DNA from: Ruminococcus sp.
GTDB taxonomy: Bacteria > Bacillota > Clostridia > Oscillospirales > Ruminococcaceae
DNA length: 64,000 bases
NCBI GenBank assembly: GCA_017526445.1
Contig: JAFXRI010000115.1
Span: 1-64,000 of the forward strand
Direction of reading: 5' to 3'
Position numbers and translations under genes: made by a program. The first letter of the stretch is position 1. The number at the start of each line of letters is the position of its first letter. Of this stretch, positions 41,253 through 49,656 are shown piece by piece. The notes beneath the pieces were generated by a model that was not told where the DNA came from, did not search any database, and saw only the letters and a program-made list of their open reading frames with translations.

Positions 41253-42542
41253 ATGAGAAAGAAATTAATTTCACTGCTTGCAGCTGCGGCATTGCTGCTG
41301 ACGTCCTGCGGTAATGCTGTGGCTGAGTATTCGTCGGGTGCCGACGATCTGTCCTCGGCTGTATCTTCTGCCGGAGCGGACTCCTTTGTCAGCCTGACAG
41401 AAACGGGAACAGAGACCACCTCCGGGACCTCGTCTTCCGCTGCGGAGACCTCTCCCGCTGCCTCTGAGACAACGTCAGAGAGCACCTCGGCTGCCCCGGA
41501 GACGACTGCTGCCACAACTACTGCTGTTTCCGAGACGACGACAACAACTACTACGACCACGACTACTACAACAGCTCCTCCGGAGACTACTGCCGCCACT
41601 ACCACAACAACAGCTCCGGAGACTACCACCACCACAACGACCACCACTTCTGAGACCACCACCTCTCAGAAGAAAACGGAGACCTCCGCTGTGTCGGAGA
41701 CCGAAAAGAAGACCGCAAAGCCAGCGGAGGAAAAGCCCAAGGAAGAAAAGCCTAAGGAGCCGGACCTCCCCAAGTGCTCGGCGGCGGCGGTATGGTGCGC
41801 CGATGACGGCGAGCTGCTCTACGGCAGGAATATGAAAGGCACTATCTCCATAGCCAGCGTCACCAAGCTGCTGACGGCGTCCGTTGCCCTCAAATATATG
41901 AAGCCCTCAGCAAAGATCACTGTCGGAAACGAGGTAAGCTTTGCCAAGCCCGATTCCACTATGGCCTGGCTGTCCGTCGGCTGCAAGCTGACGCTTGCCG
42001 ACCTCATCTATGCGATGCTCCTGCCCTCCGGCAACGATGCGGCTTACGTTATGGCTGTGGCTGTTGCGAAGAAGGTGTATGCCGGACGGGAGATGTCCGA
42101 GCGCCAGGCTGTAGATCTGTTCGTGGGGCTGATGAATGACTGCGCTGCTGAGCTGGGTATGACTCACAGCCATTTCTCCTCGCCGGAGGGATGGGACGAC
42201 AAGGATAACTACTCGACGATGAACGATCTGCTGATACTCTTCGGCCACGCTCTGTCGGTTCCTGAGATCGCAAATGCGGCAGCAACGTATCAGAAGACGG
42301 TGCAGTTCATCTCCGGCGGAAGTATGACCTGGACGAACACCAATCTTTTCCTCAACCCCCAGTACGGCTTTTTCAGAGAGGACTGCGTCGGCCTGAAGAC
42401 CGGTACGACAGCCGATGCCGGGGCCTGCCTTGCGGCAGCCTTCAAAAAGGGCGGGAAGACCTATATCTGCGCGGCCTTCGGGTGTGCGGACAATCTTTCA
42501 AGATATTATGCGGTGCAGGCGCTGAGGGACACCTTCCTGTAA
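41253..42542 (+). CDS. Lipoprotein D-Ala-D-Ala carboxypeptidase with Thr-rich linker
   Basis: A 429-residue surface lipoprotein. The lipobox is LLTSCGN (Cys near residue 18). A long Thr/Pro/Glu linker follows (about 45-150) with runs of Thr coded mainly by ACN triplets, then a Lys/Glu-rich piece. The C-terminal S11 peptidase domain (about 172-429) has SVTK, PSGND and LKTGTT, the three penicillin-binding motifs. The start is the second ATG, 6 nt after AAGGA. Thr linkers of this type are glycosylation-prone and common in Ruminococcus. It is a second carboxypeptidase besides the one at 5426. Confidence 0.88.
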   Translation: MRKKLISLLAAAALLLTSCGNAVAEYSSGADDLSSAVSSAGADSFVSLTETGTETTSGTSSSAAETSPAASETTSESTSAAPETTAATTTAVSETTTTTTTTTTTTTAPPETTAATTTTTAPETTTTTTTTTSETTTSQKKTETSAVSETEKKTAKPAEEKPKEEKPKEPDLPKCSAAAVWCADDGELLYGRNMKGTISIASVTKLLTASVALKYMKPSAKITVGNEVSFAKPDSTMAWLSVGCKLTLADLIYAMLLPSGNDAAYVMAVAVAKKVYAGREMSERQAVDLFVGLMNDCAAELGMTHSHFSSPEGWDDKDNYSTMNDLLILFGHALSVPEIANAAATYQKTVQFISGGSMTWTNTNLFLNPQYGFFREDCVGLKTGTTADAGACLAAAFKKGGKTYICAAFGCADNLSRYYAVQALRDTFL

Positions 42543-42568
42543 GTATGCGAACAGGCAGGGAATGAAAA

Positions 42569-42597
42569 TTGACAAATGCGCAAAAGTGTGATATAAT
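42569..42597 (+). promoter_or_regulatory. prfB promoter
   Basis: TTGACA at 42569-42574, 17-bp spacer, TATAAT at 42592-42597 with TGA extension. Confidence 0.82.
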
Positions 42598-42661
42598 GAA
42601 CTGTAATGCACATTTCGGCTAAAGCCGGTAATGTCTGAAAAAGTTATGGGAGAAATGAACT

Positions 42662-43795
42662 ATGATATTTTTGGAAAATCTGCGCTCCAAGCTCGAAAGC
42701 TATAAGCCTAAGATCAGGGAGCTGGCTGAGGTGTTCGATATCGAGAACTCCAAAGAGCGTGTGGAGGAGCTGCATAATAAGGCTGCCGAGCCCGGCTTCT
42801 GGGATGACCTGGAGAATTCGCAGAAGGTCCTGCAGGAGACGCGCACCCTTGAAGCAAGACTGGAAAAATACGGCAAGCTCACTCAGTCTGCCGATGATAT
42901 CGAGGTAATGCTGGAAATGGCTGCCGAGGAGGACGACGAGGGTATGATCTCCGATATAGAGGAGGAGCTTAAAAACCTTGCCGACCAGGTGGACGCCCTC
43001 ACCCTTGCATCGCTGCTCACGGGCGAGTACGACCGCAACAACGCTATCCTTAATTTCCATTCCGGCGCAGGCGGAACCGAAGCTCAGGACTGGAACGAGA
43101 TGCTTTACAGGATGTACACCCGCTGGGCCGAGGCTCACGGCTTCAAGGTAAATGTGCTTGATATACTGGAGGGGAGCGAGGCCGGTATGCAGTCGGCTTC
43201 CATTGCCGTTGAAGGCGAGAACGCCTACGGCTACCTGAAAGGCGAGGCCGGCATACACCGCCTTGTGCGTGTGTCGCCCTTTGACTCGCAGGGAAGACGC
43301 CACACCTCCTTTGCAGCTGTGGACGTTATGCCTGACCTCCCCGAGGATGTGGAGATAGACATCCGCCCGGAGGATATCGAGATGCAGGTGTACCGCTCCT
43401 CCGGTGCAGGCGGACAGCACATCAACAAGACATCCTCGGCTGTCAGACTGATACACAAGCCCACGGGCATCGTGGCAGCCTGTCAGACACAGCGTTCGCA
43501 GTTCCAGAACCGCGACTACGCTATGAGAATGCTGAAAGCAAAGCTGCTCGAGATCAAGCTCCAGCAGAACCTGGAGAAGATCGAGGACATCAAGGGCGTC
43601 CAGAAGGAGATCGCCTGGGGCTCCCAGATCAGATCCTATGTGTTTATGCCCTATCAGCTGGTAAAGGATCACCGCACCGATTATGAGACTGCCAATATCC
43701 AGGCAGTAATGGACGGCGACCTTGACGGTTTCATCAACGCATATCTGAAATCTCTGTCGCTGGGCAACCTCAAAGAGGAAGACGCCAGAGAGTAA
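42662..43795 (+). CDS. prfB: Peptide chain release factor 2
   Basis: Terminates translation at UGA and UAA, 377 residues. The RF2 anticodon-mimic SPF is in RVSPFDSQGRRHTSF near residue 207. The catalytic GGQ is in SGAGGQHINKTSS near 253. The frame is continuous from the ATG: there is no in-frame UGA near codon 25, so the programmed +1 frameshift seen in many prfB genes is absent. It has its own promoter and a strong terminator. Confidence 0.96.
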   Translation: MIFLENLRSKLESYKPKIRELAEVFDIENSKERVEELHNKAAEPGFWDDLENSQKVLQETRTLEARLEKYGKLTQSADDIEVMLEMAAEEDDEGMISDIEEELKNLADQVDALTLASLLTGEYDRNNAILNFHSGAGGTEAQDWNEMLYRMYTRWAEAHGFKVNVLDILEGSEAGMQSASIAVEGENAYGYLKGEAGIHRLVRVSPFDSQGRRHTSFAAVDVMPDLPEDVEIDIRPEDIEMQVYRSSGAGGQHINKTSSAVRLIHKPTGIVAACQTQRSQFQNRDYAMRMLKAKLLEIKLQQNLEKIEDIKGVQKEIAWGSQIRSYVFMPYQLVKDHRTDYETANIQAVMDGDLDGFINAYLKSLSLGNLKEEDARE

Positions 43796-43813
43796 TGTCA
43801 TAATAAGCAACAG

Positions 43814-43851
43814 GACTGCTGCGCCGTTCAGGACCGCAGCAGTCTTTTTTT
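43814..43851 (+). terminator. prfB terminator
   Basis: GACTGCTGCG and CGCAGCAGTC, perfect 10-bp stem, then a seven-T run. Confidence 0.9.
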
Positions 43852-43870
43852 CGCACATATATCAGTACAT

Positions 43871-43908
43871 AAAAAGGCGCTGCGCCCCGGCCGGGAGCAC
43901 AGCGCCTT
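43871..43908 (-). terminator. Terminator of the rlmB operon
   Basis: Minus strand: AAGGCGCTG and CAGCGCCTT stem with a GC-rich loop, followed by TTTTTATG. Confidence 0.8.
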
Positions 43909-43936
43909 ATAATGTTATTTCAAGCCGTGAGAAGGC

Positions 43937-46183
43937 TCAGACCTTCTTTTTCTGTGCGATAAGGGTTATCAGCACAAAGGCTATATTGTATGCAAAGACA
44001 AAGCTGGAGCTCAGTCTTCCGAAGGTGCCGAGTATCGTCATTATCAGGGATATGCCTGTTCCGAGAGCAAAGGCCCCTGCCTGTATCGCTACGCCGAGAG
44101 CCGAGATCTGCTTTAAGCGTTTAGTTCCGATAAGCAGCATCGCAAAGGAGGGGAAGTGCCCCGAACAGAGCATGGACGAGGATACCTCCGGAGTGTATTC
44201 GGTCTCCTTGATGTAATCCTTGTGGAAGCGGAAGGGAAGGAGCTTGAGCTTCTTGGGGCTGACACAGAAAAGCTCGGACAGGAACTCGATATCCACAAAT
44301 CCGTCCACGGTGCGTACAACGGTAATTACGCCGTTGCGCCCCAGTTCTCTCAGCCACCTTGCCACCGAACGGCTGGCGTTGGCCTGTACCACGAAAAGCA
44401 TCGAAACAACGCCCGATACCGAAAGGTAGAGCACTGTGCTGCCTTTGGCGTATTCGTTTTCCTTGGCGGGAGTGGGCAGACCTTCAATAGAGTGGTTCTC
44501 CATAAGCTGGCGCGAGCCCAGCAGTACGCGCTTGTTCTCTATCCAGCCCGAGAGCCCGAGCCCGTCCTCGTAGATATAGCTCTCCACCGGCAGCAGCATC
44601 TCGGTCTTACCCCTGAGTATCTTATAGAAGGTGGGGCTGAGTATGCTCCCGGCCTGGCAGGACAGGCTTGCGGCGTAGAGTATGCATTCCTCGATCTTGG
44701 TGGAGCCCAGCAGCTTCAGGCTCTTGATATCCACCATACCCTTGGGGAAGAGCTGCTCCGCATCCACCAGCACCGAGTTGGTGTCGGAGAAGGTGTTTAC
44801 TGCCGAATAGCCCAGCATCACGCCGGAGTACTGCAGATACTTGTTCTGCGCTCTTCCCAGCGGGATGTTGACTATCAGCATCAGAGACAGCGACGAGCAG
44901 AGCGTCACCGTGCCCGACATTACGCCGAAGATGTTGAATATCCTCTCGGTCATACCGGCTGTATTCTTCTCGAAGATCAGCGACAGCAGTCCCATAGCCA
45001 GCGATATGACAAGGATGACGGGAGTCATCTTCTTTGAGTAGGTGTCCGATATATCGGTGGAGTAGGAGTTCTTCATAAAGTCCTTGATGAACTCGGTCTT
45101 GCGCATCGTGGTAAGCTCCGGGAAATCGTCCAGCACGCCCTTTGTGAATTTATCGGCGGTGTCCTCGTTGGTGACAGGAACCAGAGCGTAGCGGTCGAAG
45201 TCCTCGGCAACGAATCTGAAATTGCGCTCGGTGCGCTTTACTATCATCAGCTTTCCGAGGGTATTGAAAAGCAGTCCGAAGATCGCTATCGAGGTATAAA
45301 CGTTATAGAAGGGCTGCCTTACTATCGAGGGCTCGAACAGGGTGATGATGCCGGTTATGACGGTTATCAGTATCCCCAGCGCCGCAAGGCTGTCGCAGTC
45401 CGGCCTTCGCCGCAGTATGTTCTTGATACCCTCAAGGATAACGGTATAGCTCACCGCTATGGATACAAGGCCGAGTATCGTGTTTGTGAACATATAGGTC
45501 GAAGGGCTCTCCACCTTGTCGAATATCATAACGAGGGGCAGCGACAGATCGTTTGCCAGCGCTATCAGCAGGGTGAACACTCCCGTGAACAGCAGCACGC
45601 ACATACGCATAGTCAGATTGCTCTTGACCTGGAGGATATCGCTCAGTACCTCTTCCTCGTCATCGAAGCGCTCGAACTCGTGCTGTCCGGTGTGACGGGT
45701 GGCATCATCGTCCTCCCCGTCCTCGTCCTCATCAGCGAGCACATCATCGCCCCTGTCTTTCAGGCGGAAGGCATCCACGCGCTTCTGACGCTTGTTTTTC
45801 AGCATCTCCGAGCGTTCCTCATAGCTCAGATCGTTGGGGATATCCGTCACCCTCTCGAACTCGTCGGTGCGGGGGATGATCTTTTCGGTGAGCCCCATCT
45901 CTATGTCCTTGGGATCGGTGCGCTTAACAGGCGTTTCCTCGCTTTCCGGCGAGACGAGCCCCTGCTCGCGTCTTGCCTGCATCAGCTTCTGGATGAGTTC
46001 GGCGTTCTCGCCGGCTTTCTCCTCATCGGCGGTCTGTTCTCCCACATCCTTCTCCGGGATGACCGGAACGGCTTCTTCGGCAGCGAAAGCGGCATCATCC
46101 TCCGGCTCGGGCACCGATCCAGCCTTTCTCTTTTTCTCATTGTACTCAGCGACAATATCATCGATAGACAGATTATCGTTCAA
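43937..46183 (-). CDS. P1B-type ATPase-like membrane pseudoenzyme
   Basis: A 748-residue protein. The first ~185 residues are charged and cytoplasmic. The remainder follows a P-type ATPase: membrane pairs (about 195-310 and 385-440), a phosphorylation-domain equivalent, and a last membrane pair (about 695-745). EDGLGLSGWIENKRVLLGSRQLM near 538 aligns with the GxGxxG region before the nucleotide domain. All catalytic signatures are gone: DKTGT is DAEQL (near 474), TGDN is RTVDG, GDGxND is SGHFPS, and the CPC metal motif is IPL. The start is TTG, 8 nt after AAGGAG at the end of rlmB. Probably a sensor or scaffold; function unknown. Confidence 0.82.
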   Translation of the reverse strand: MNDNLSIDDIVAEYNEKKRKAGSVPEPEDDAAFAAEEAVPVIPEKDVGEQTADEEKAGENAELIQKLMQARREQGLVSPESEETPVKRTDPKDIEMGLTEKIIPRTDEFERVTDIPNDLSYEERSEMLKNKRQKRVDAFRLKDRGDDVLADEDEDGEDDDATRHTGQHEFERFDDEEEVLSDILQVKSNLTMRMCVLLFTGVFTLLIALANDLSLPLVMIFDKVESPSTYMFTNTILGLVSIAVSYTVILEGIKNILRRRPDCDSLAALGILITVITGIITLFEPSIVRQPFYNVYTSIAIFGLLFNTLGKLMIVKRTERNFRFVAEDFDRYALVPVTNEDTADKFTKGVLDDFPELTTMRKTEFIKDFMKNSYSTDISDTYSKKMTPVILVISLAMGLLSLIFEKNTAGMTERIFNIFGVMSGTVTLCSSLSLMLIVNIPLGRAQNKYLQYSGVMLGYSAVNTFSDTNSVLVDAEQLFPKGMVDIKSLKLLGSTKIEECILYAASLSCQAGSILSPTFYKILRGKTEMLLPVESYIYEDGLGLSGWIENKRVLLGSRQLMENHSIEGLPTPAKENEYAKGSTVLYLSVSGVVSMLFVVQANASRSVARWLRELGRNGVITVVRTVDGFVDIEFLSELFCVSPKKLKLLPFRFHKDYIKETEYTPEVSSSMLCSGHFPSFAMLLIGTKRLKQISALGVAIQAGAFALGTGISLIMTILGTFGRLSSSFVFAYNIAFVLITLIAQKKKV

Positions 46184-46195
46184 TACTCTCACTCC

Positions 46196-46993
46196 TTAAC
46201 CTTTTGCAGCCCTGCGCTGCCTTACGATCTCATACATAAATATCCCTGCTGCGACGGAAGCGTTCAGCGAGGTGATCTTCCCCGCCATCGGCAGCCTCAG
46301 CAGAAAGTCGCATTTCTCTTTCATAAGTCTTCCCATACCGAAGCCCTCGGAGCCTATCACCAGCCCCACAGCCCCGCGCATATCAACGCCGGTGTAGTCC
46401 TGTCCGGCGCCGTCGGTGCCGTAGATCCACACGCCCCGCTTTTTAAGCTCATCCACCGCTGCGGGGAGATTTGCCACCCTTGCCACCGGCACATAGCTTG
46501 CCGCCCCTGCGGAGGTCTTGAACACCGTATAGTTCAGCGAAGCGCTCCTCCTCTTGGGGATGATGACTCCGTGAGCCCCTGCGGTCTCGGCAGTCCTTAT
46601 GATCGCGCCTAAATTATGTGGATCCTCTATCTCGTCGCAGATGATTATAAAAGGCTCCTCGCCCTTTTCCTCTGCTGCGGCGAAGATGTCGTCTATTTCC
46701 GCGTACTCGGCGCAGGCTCCCACAGCTATAACGCCCTGATGCGAGGCCCCCCTGCACATCTTGGAGAGCTTCTGCTCGTTGGCATCCTTGACGACTATGC
46801 CCTGTTCTTTTGCCAGAGTGATTATATGTCCGATCGATCCTCCGGCCTCCGGATTGACGTAGATCGAGTCTATGGTCATACCGGATTTGATAGCCTCGGT
46901 CACGGGGTTCCTCCCGATGATGAGCTGTTCGTCGTTCTCCTGCGGAGCAGCTTTCCGCTCACGGGGCCTTTTTTTATTGTTAATATTATCCAT
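46196..46993 (-). CDS. rlmB: 23S rRNA Gm2251 2'-O-methyltransferase (TrmH family)
   Basis: SPOUT-class methyltransferase, 265 residues. The SpoU substrate-binding N-domain (about 22-95) contains IIGRNPVTEAIKSG. The knotted SAM domain has the three motifs DEIEDPHNLGAIIRTAETAG, GLVIGSEGFGM and LPMAGKITSLNASVAAGI. The N-terminal ~20 residues are basic and disordered. It is the first gene of a two-gene operon with the ATPase pseudoenzyme. The family also includes the related YacO/TrmH enzymes. Confidence 0.93.
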   Translation of the reverse strand: MDNINNKKRPRERKAAPQENDEQLIIGRNPVTEAIKSGMTIDSIYVNPEAGGSIGHIITLAKEQGIVVKDANEQKLSKMCRGASHQGVIAVGACAEYAEIDDIFAAAEEKGEEPFIIICDEIEDPHNLGAIIRTAETAGAHGVIIPKRRSASLNYTVFKTSAGAASYVPVARVANLPAAVDELKKRGVWIYGTDGAGQDYTGVDMRGAVGLVIGSEGFGMGRLMKEKCDFLLRLPMAGKITSLNASVAAGIFMYEIVRQRRAAKG

Positions 46994-47035
46994 CAGTAAA
47001 TACCTTCAAAGATCTATGATAATGCATACAAAAAT

Positions 47036-47064
47036 ATTATAGCATATTTTTTTCGTCTTGTAAA
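47036..47064 (-). promoter_or_regulatory. rlmB promoter
   Basis: Minus strand: TTTACA (47064-47059), 17-bp spacer, TATAAT (47041-47036) with TGC extension. Confidence 0.75.
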
Positions 47065-47066
47065 GA

Positions 47067-47119
47067 CAAAAAGAGAAAAAATCTGTACGGTCCTGCCGCC
47101 GGAGCGGAGGACCGTACAG
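47067..47119 (-). terminator. ogg terminator
   Basis: Minus strand: CTGTACGGTCCT and AGGACCGTACAG form a perfect 12-bp stem beginning at the ogg stop, then an ATTTTTTC/TTTTT tract. Confidence 0.9.
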
Positions 47120-47938
47120 TCATACAGGCTCGTTTCTTATGTAGTGGAAGAGATACTGCTGAGCAATGCCCTCGCAGCCCTTTACGCAGTCGGGAAGGCC
47201 GTTGGGATACCAGCGCTCCAGCACCCGCTTCATCCACACATCCACGGGGAAAGCATCTGTCCTGTGCATACCGAAAAGCAGGGTACACATAGCCACCTTC
47301 GGCCCGACGCCTCTGATCTTCATAAGCTCCTTCAAGGCATCCTGCAGGGGCAGCCTGGCGATACTGGCCAGGTCCAGCTCCCCGGATAACAGACGCTCCA
47401 CCGCGTCGGTGAGGTACTTCGCCCGGAACCCCGAGCGCAGGAAAGCAAGGCTCTCAGCTGTTTCGCCTGCCAGCTGCGAGACCTCCGGATACCCTCCGTA
47501 ATGCTCCGTGAGCCGCCCGATTATCCCTTTTATCCGGGGAATGTTGTTGTTCTGCGAGATGATGAAGGAGGAAAGAGCCTCCCAGCTGTCCTGCCTGAGT
47601 ATCCTTATCCCTCCTGCGTAACTGCAGGCGCGGGCGAGCATCTCATCCTCCGAGAAGCGCCTCTTGAGCTCGCCGTAATCTGTAGACAAGTCCAGATAAT
47701 TGTACCATTTGTCCAAAAAGTCCTTCTCCTGCGTGTTATGGAGTATGAACACTCCCTTTTCCTCTCCCTCGGAGATACGCAGGAAGCTGTTGAGGAAATA
47801 CCCCTCATACACCTCGCATCTGTCCGAATCATCGGACACTTTCTTCCAGCGGAAGGCCTGTCCGCAGTCAAGCGTCTCGCTCAGAGCAAAGTCAGGCTGG
47901 CGCAGTATTATATCGTTCCCGGATACGGTGAAGTCCAT
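47120..47938 (-). CDS. ogg: 8-oxoguanine DNA glycosylase/lyase
   Basis: Base-excision repair enzyme removing 8-oxoguanine, 272 residues. It has an N-terminal OGG beta domain (DFALSETLDCGQAFRW near 15) and the helix-hairpin-helix GVGPKVAMCTLLFG near 220 with the catalytic Lys. The catalytic Asp is in AFPVDVW about 19 residues later. ISQNNNIPRIKGII near 130 is typical of OGG/AlkA-type folds. The start MDFTVSGN has GGGAG upstream; a 69-codon longer frame is Arg-rich and lies inside the preceding gene. It follows the membrane-protein gene after 32 nt. Confidence 0.92.
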   Translation of the reverse strand: MDFTVSGNDIILRQPDFALSETLDCGQAFRWKKVSDDSDRCEVYEGYFLNSFLRISEGEEKGVFILHNTQEKDFLDKWYNYLDLSTDYGELKRRFSEDEMLARACSYAGGIRILRQDSWEALSSFIISQNNNIPRIKGIIGRLTEHYGGYPEVSQLAGETAESLAFLRSGFRAKYLTDAVERLLSGELDLASIARLPLQDALKELMKIRGVGPKVAMCTLLFGMHRTDAFPVDVWMKRVLERWYPNGLPDCVKGCEGIAQQYLFHYIRNEPV

Positions 47939-47970
47939 ATTCAGTGCTCCCTTCAGATGTCTGACGGCAT

Positions 47971-48939
47971 TCAGCCGCCGATAAGCTGCCCGGCGTCGGT
48001 GTCCCGCAGCACTCCGAGCAGCGAATTGCCGTTCTGCCAGAGTATCTCGACAACAGCCAGTCCCCTGGGCGCGAGGATGCGGTCGGCGGCGCCTGCAATA
48101 AAGCAGTTCACGCTTACGCCGTCGCGGAGACGGTTCTGCACGCATACGTCTCCTGCCATACGTTTGAGCTCCCGCCAGTCGTCGTGGGAGATACGTGCCG
48201 CAAAGCCCCGCCTTTCCAGCAGCTCGTTGAGCCTGTCGCCCGTCGAGAAGGCCGCCGCCATAAGCTGGTCAGTATTCCTCGGCACCGAGGAGTCTCCCTG
48301 TATCAGCATATCCTGCCTTATCAGCTGGCCGAGGGGAGGGTAGTCCTGATCTGTGCGCACATATGCGCCCAGCAGCCTTGCGGTGCGTACAGCCTGCGGA
48401 GCATAGCTGCCCAGCGGCTCGGCGGGGAGTATGATGTGTCTGAGGTCACCGCTGCCGTACAGCCCGACAAACTGCGACTGAGTCATATGCATAGCCACGG
48501 CTGCGGGGTTTTTCCTGGCGGCGCTGCGCTTTGCCCATACGACAAGACCGAAGGGCAGAGCAGCTACCAGTCCGAAGAACAGTCCCCCTCCGATCAGCGC
48601 TCCGGCCTGATCGTCGGTCAGGGTATCCGGTATGCCAACAAGGGCGCATCCTGCCAGGAAGCATCCGAGGCTTATCCTCGAAAGCACATAAGCGGCCACT
48701 GCCAGTACGGCCTGGTCGGGAGGAAAATTGAAGAACTGCTTTTTCACAGCGTACTTGTAAAGGTTCCTGACCGTTTCGTATAGCATCCAGGCGAGCAGGA
48801 AGAACAGCGTGGCTGTCAGAGCATTGTCTGCCATGCTTCGGGGACTGCCCGAGATCACAAGGAAAAAAACCGCAGCAGCTACGGCGAATATCATAGTGAT
48901 CGCAGCTCTTTCCAACAGTTTCAGCAGGTTTTTTTTCAT
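47971..48939 (-). CDS. Hypothetical four-segment membrane protein
   Basis: Unrecognised 322-residue protein. It has membrane segments at about 10-30, 38-55, 72-98 and 105-130, then a soluble cytoplasmic domain of ~190 residues (from SAARKNPAAVAMHM to the end). That domain has GSGDLRHIILPAEP and several Arg-rich helices. The start is the ATG with CAGGAG upstream. It is transcribed together with ogg downstream. No family recognised. Confidence 0.75.
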   Translation of the reverse strand: MKKNLLKLLERAAITMIFAVAAAVFFLVISGSPRSMADNALTATLFFLLAWMLYETVRNLYKYAVKKQFFNFPPDQAVLAVAAYVLSRISLGCFLAGCALVGIPDTLTDDQAGALIGGGLFFGLVAALPFGLVVWAKRSAARKNPAAVAMHMTQSQFVGLYGSGDLRHIILPAEPLGSYAPQAVRTARLLGAYVRTDQDYPPLGQLIRQDMLIQGDSSVPRNTDQLMAAAFSTGDRLNELLERRGFAARISHDDWRELKRMAGDVCVQNRLRDGVSVNCFIAGAADRILAPRGLAVVEILWQNGNSLLGVLRDTDAGQLIGG

Positions 48940-49039
48940 AGGTGTTGTCTCCTGTGTGCAGCATAAGTTATCTTCCCGGCAAGAGTCTTCCGGCGGGGAG
49001 ATCATTCCTCCTGCGCATATTTTGAACATTGTCCGCCGC

Positions 49040-49656
49040 TAACTCGCGGGAGCAATGTTCATAAAAACTTAATATTCATAGGGTGATTTATTAATGCTTC
49101 TTCCCGATTATTTTCTGAAAATGTTGAAAAGTAAATATTTTTACCAAGTTATGGTAATTTGTCCTGATGTTTCAACATTTTGTTGATAAACGCTGTTGAA
49201 AAACGCTTTCACACGCGAAAAACTGTTGAAAAGTCTGTTGAAACCGTTGAAAACTACGCTGATTTTACGCGCTTTTGCGAGTGTTGAAAACTTTCAAAGT
49301 CTGAAAAATCGTACAATCAGCCCTGAAAAATGGTAAAATATGTCGGTTTTTCAATTACAGATGTGAACAGTTCATTAACGAGAAAGTTCAGAAAGCTTTT
49401 CGTCTGCGATACCCCCCGATGTTTCGGGGGAAAGGGGGTATTTTTAATTTGTTCAGGAAAAAATGCCCCGGATTTTCCGAAACTGTCCAAAAAATTCCCC
49501 TCATAAGCATACTGTCTCACAGCGTCGGGCTTTTGCGGTTTTGAGTACGTTTTTCGGGACATCAAGCTGAACTCTGCCAAGTGTCAAGTCTGTCATATTT
49601 GTAACCGTTTCGTAACTTTTACCCGCAAAGAGAGAAGAATGATACAAAACAGACGT
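49040..49656. other. Gene-poor AT-rich region with GTTGAA iterations
   Basis: No credible gene was found. Six forward copies of GTTGAA (at 49123, 49195, 49225, 49237, 49246, 49283), a GTTGATAAA at 49182 and a reverse TTCAAC at 49171 cluster in 170 bp. A TTACCA-AGTTA-TGGTAA hairpin is at 49141-49157. A plus-strand hairpin pair with a T run is at 49410-49445. An 87-codon minus-strand frame (49317-49580) has no family features or clear ribosome site and is not called. Confidence 0.6.
49410..49445 (+). terminator. Terminator-like alternative hairpins
   Basis: TACCCCC (49410-49416) can pair with GGGGGTA (49434-49440) directly before TTTTT. Alternatively CCCCCGA (49413-49419) pairs with TCGGGGG (49424-49430). 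The two stems share bases. There is no plus-strand gene downstream. Confidence 0.5.

Noticed and set aside
41180..41662. Minus-strand Val/Ser-rich frame
   Set aside because: Shadow of the Thr-rich linker of the lipoprotein carboxypeptidase.
47939..48145. N-terminal extension of ogg by 69 codons
   Set aside because: Arg-rich translation inside the preceding gene; a good ribosome site supports the internal ATG at 47938.
49317..49580. An 87-codon minus-strand frame in the gap before DUF6062
   Set aside because: No recognisable domain or clear ribosome site, and it overlaps the hairpin region at 49410-49445. It cannot be excluded but is not supported.
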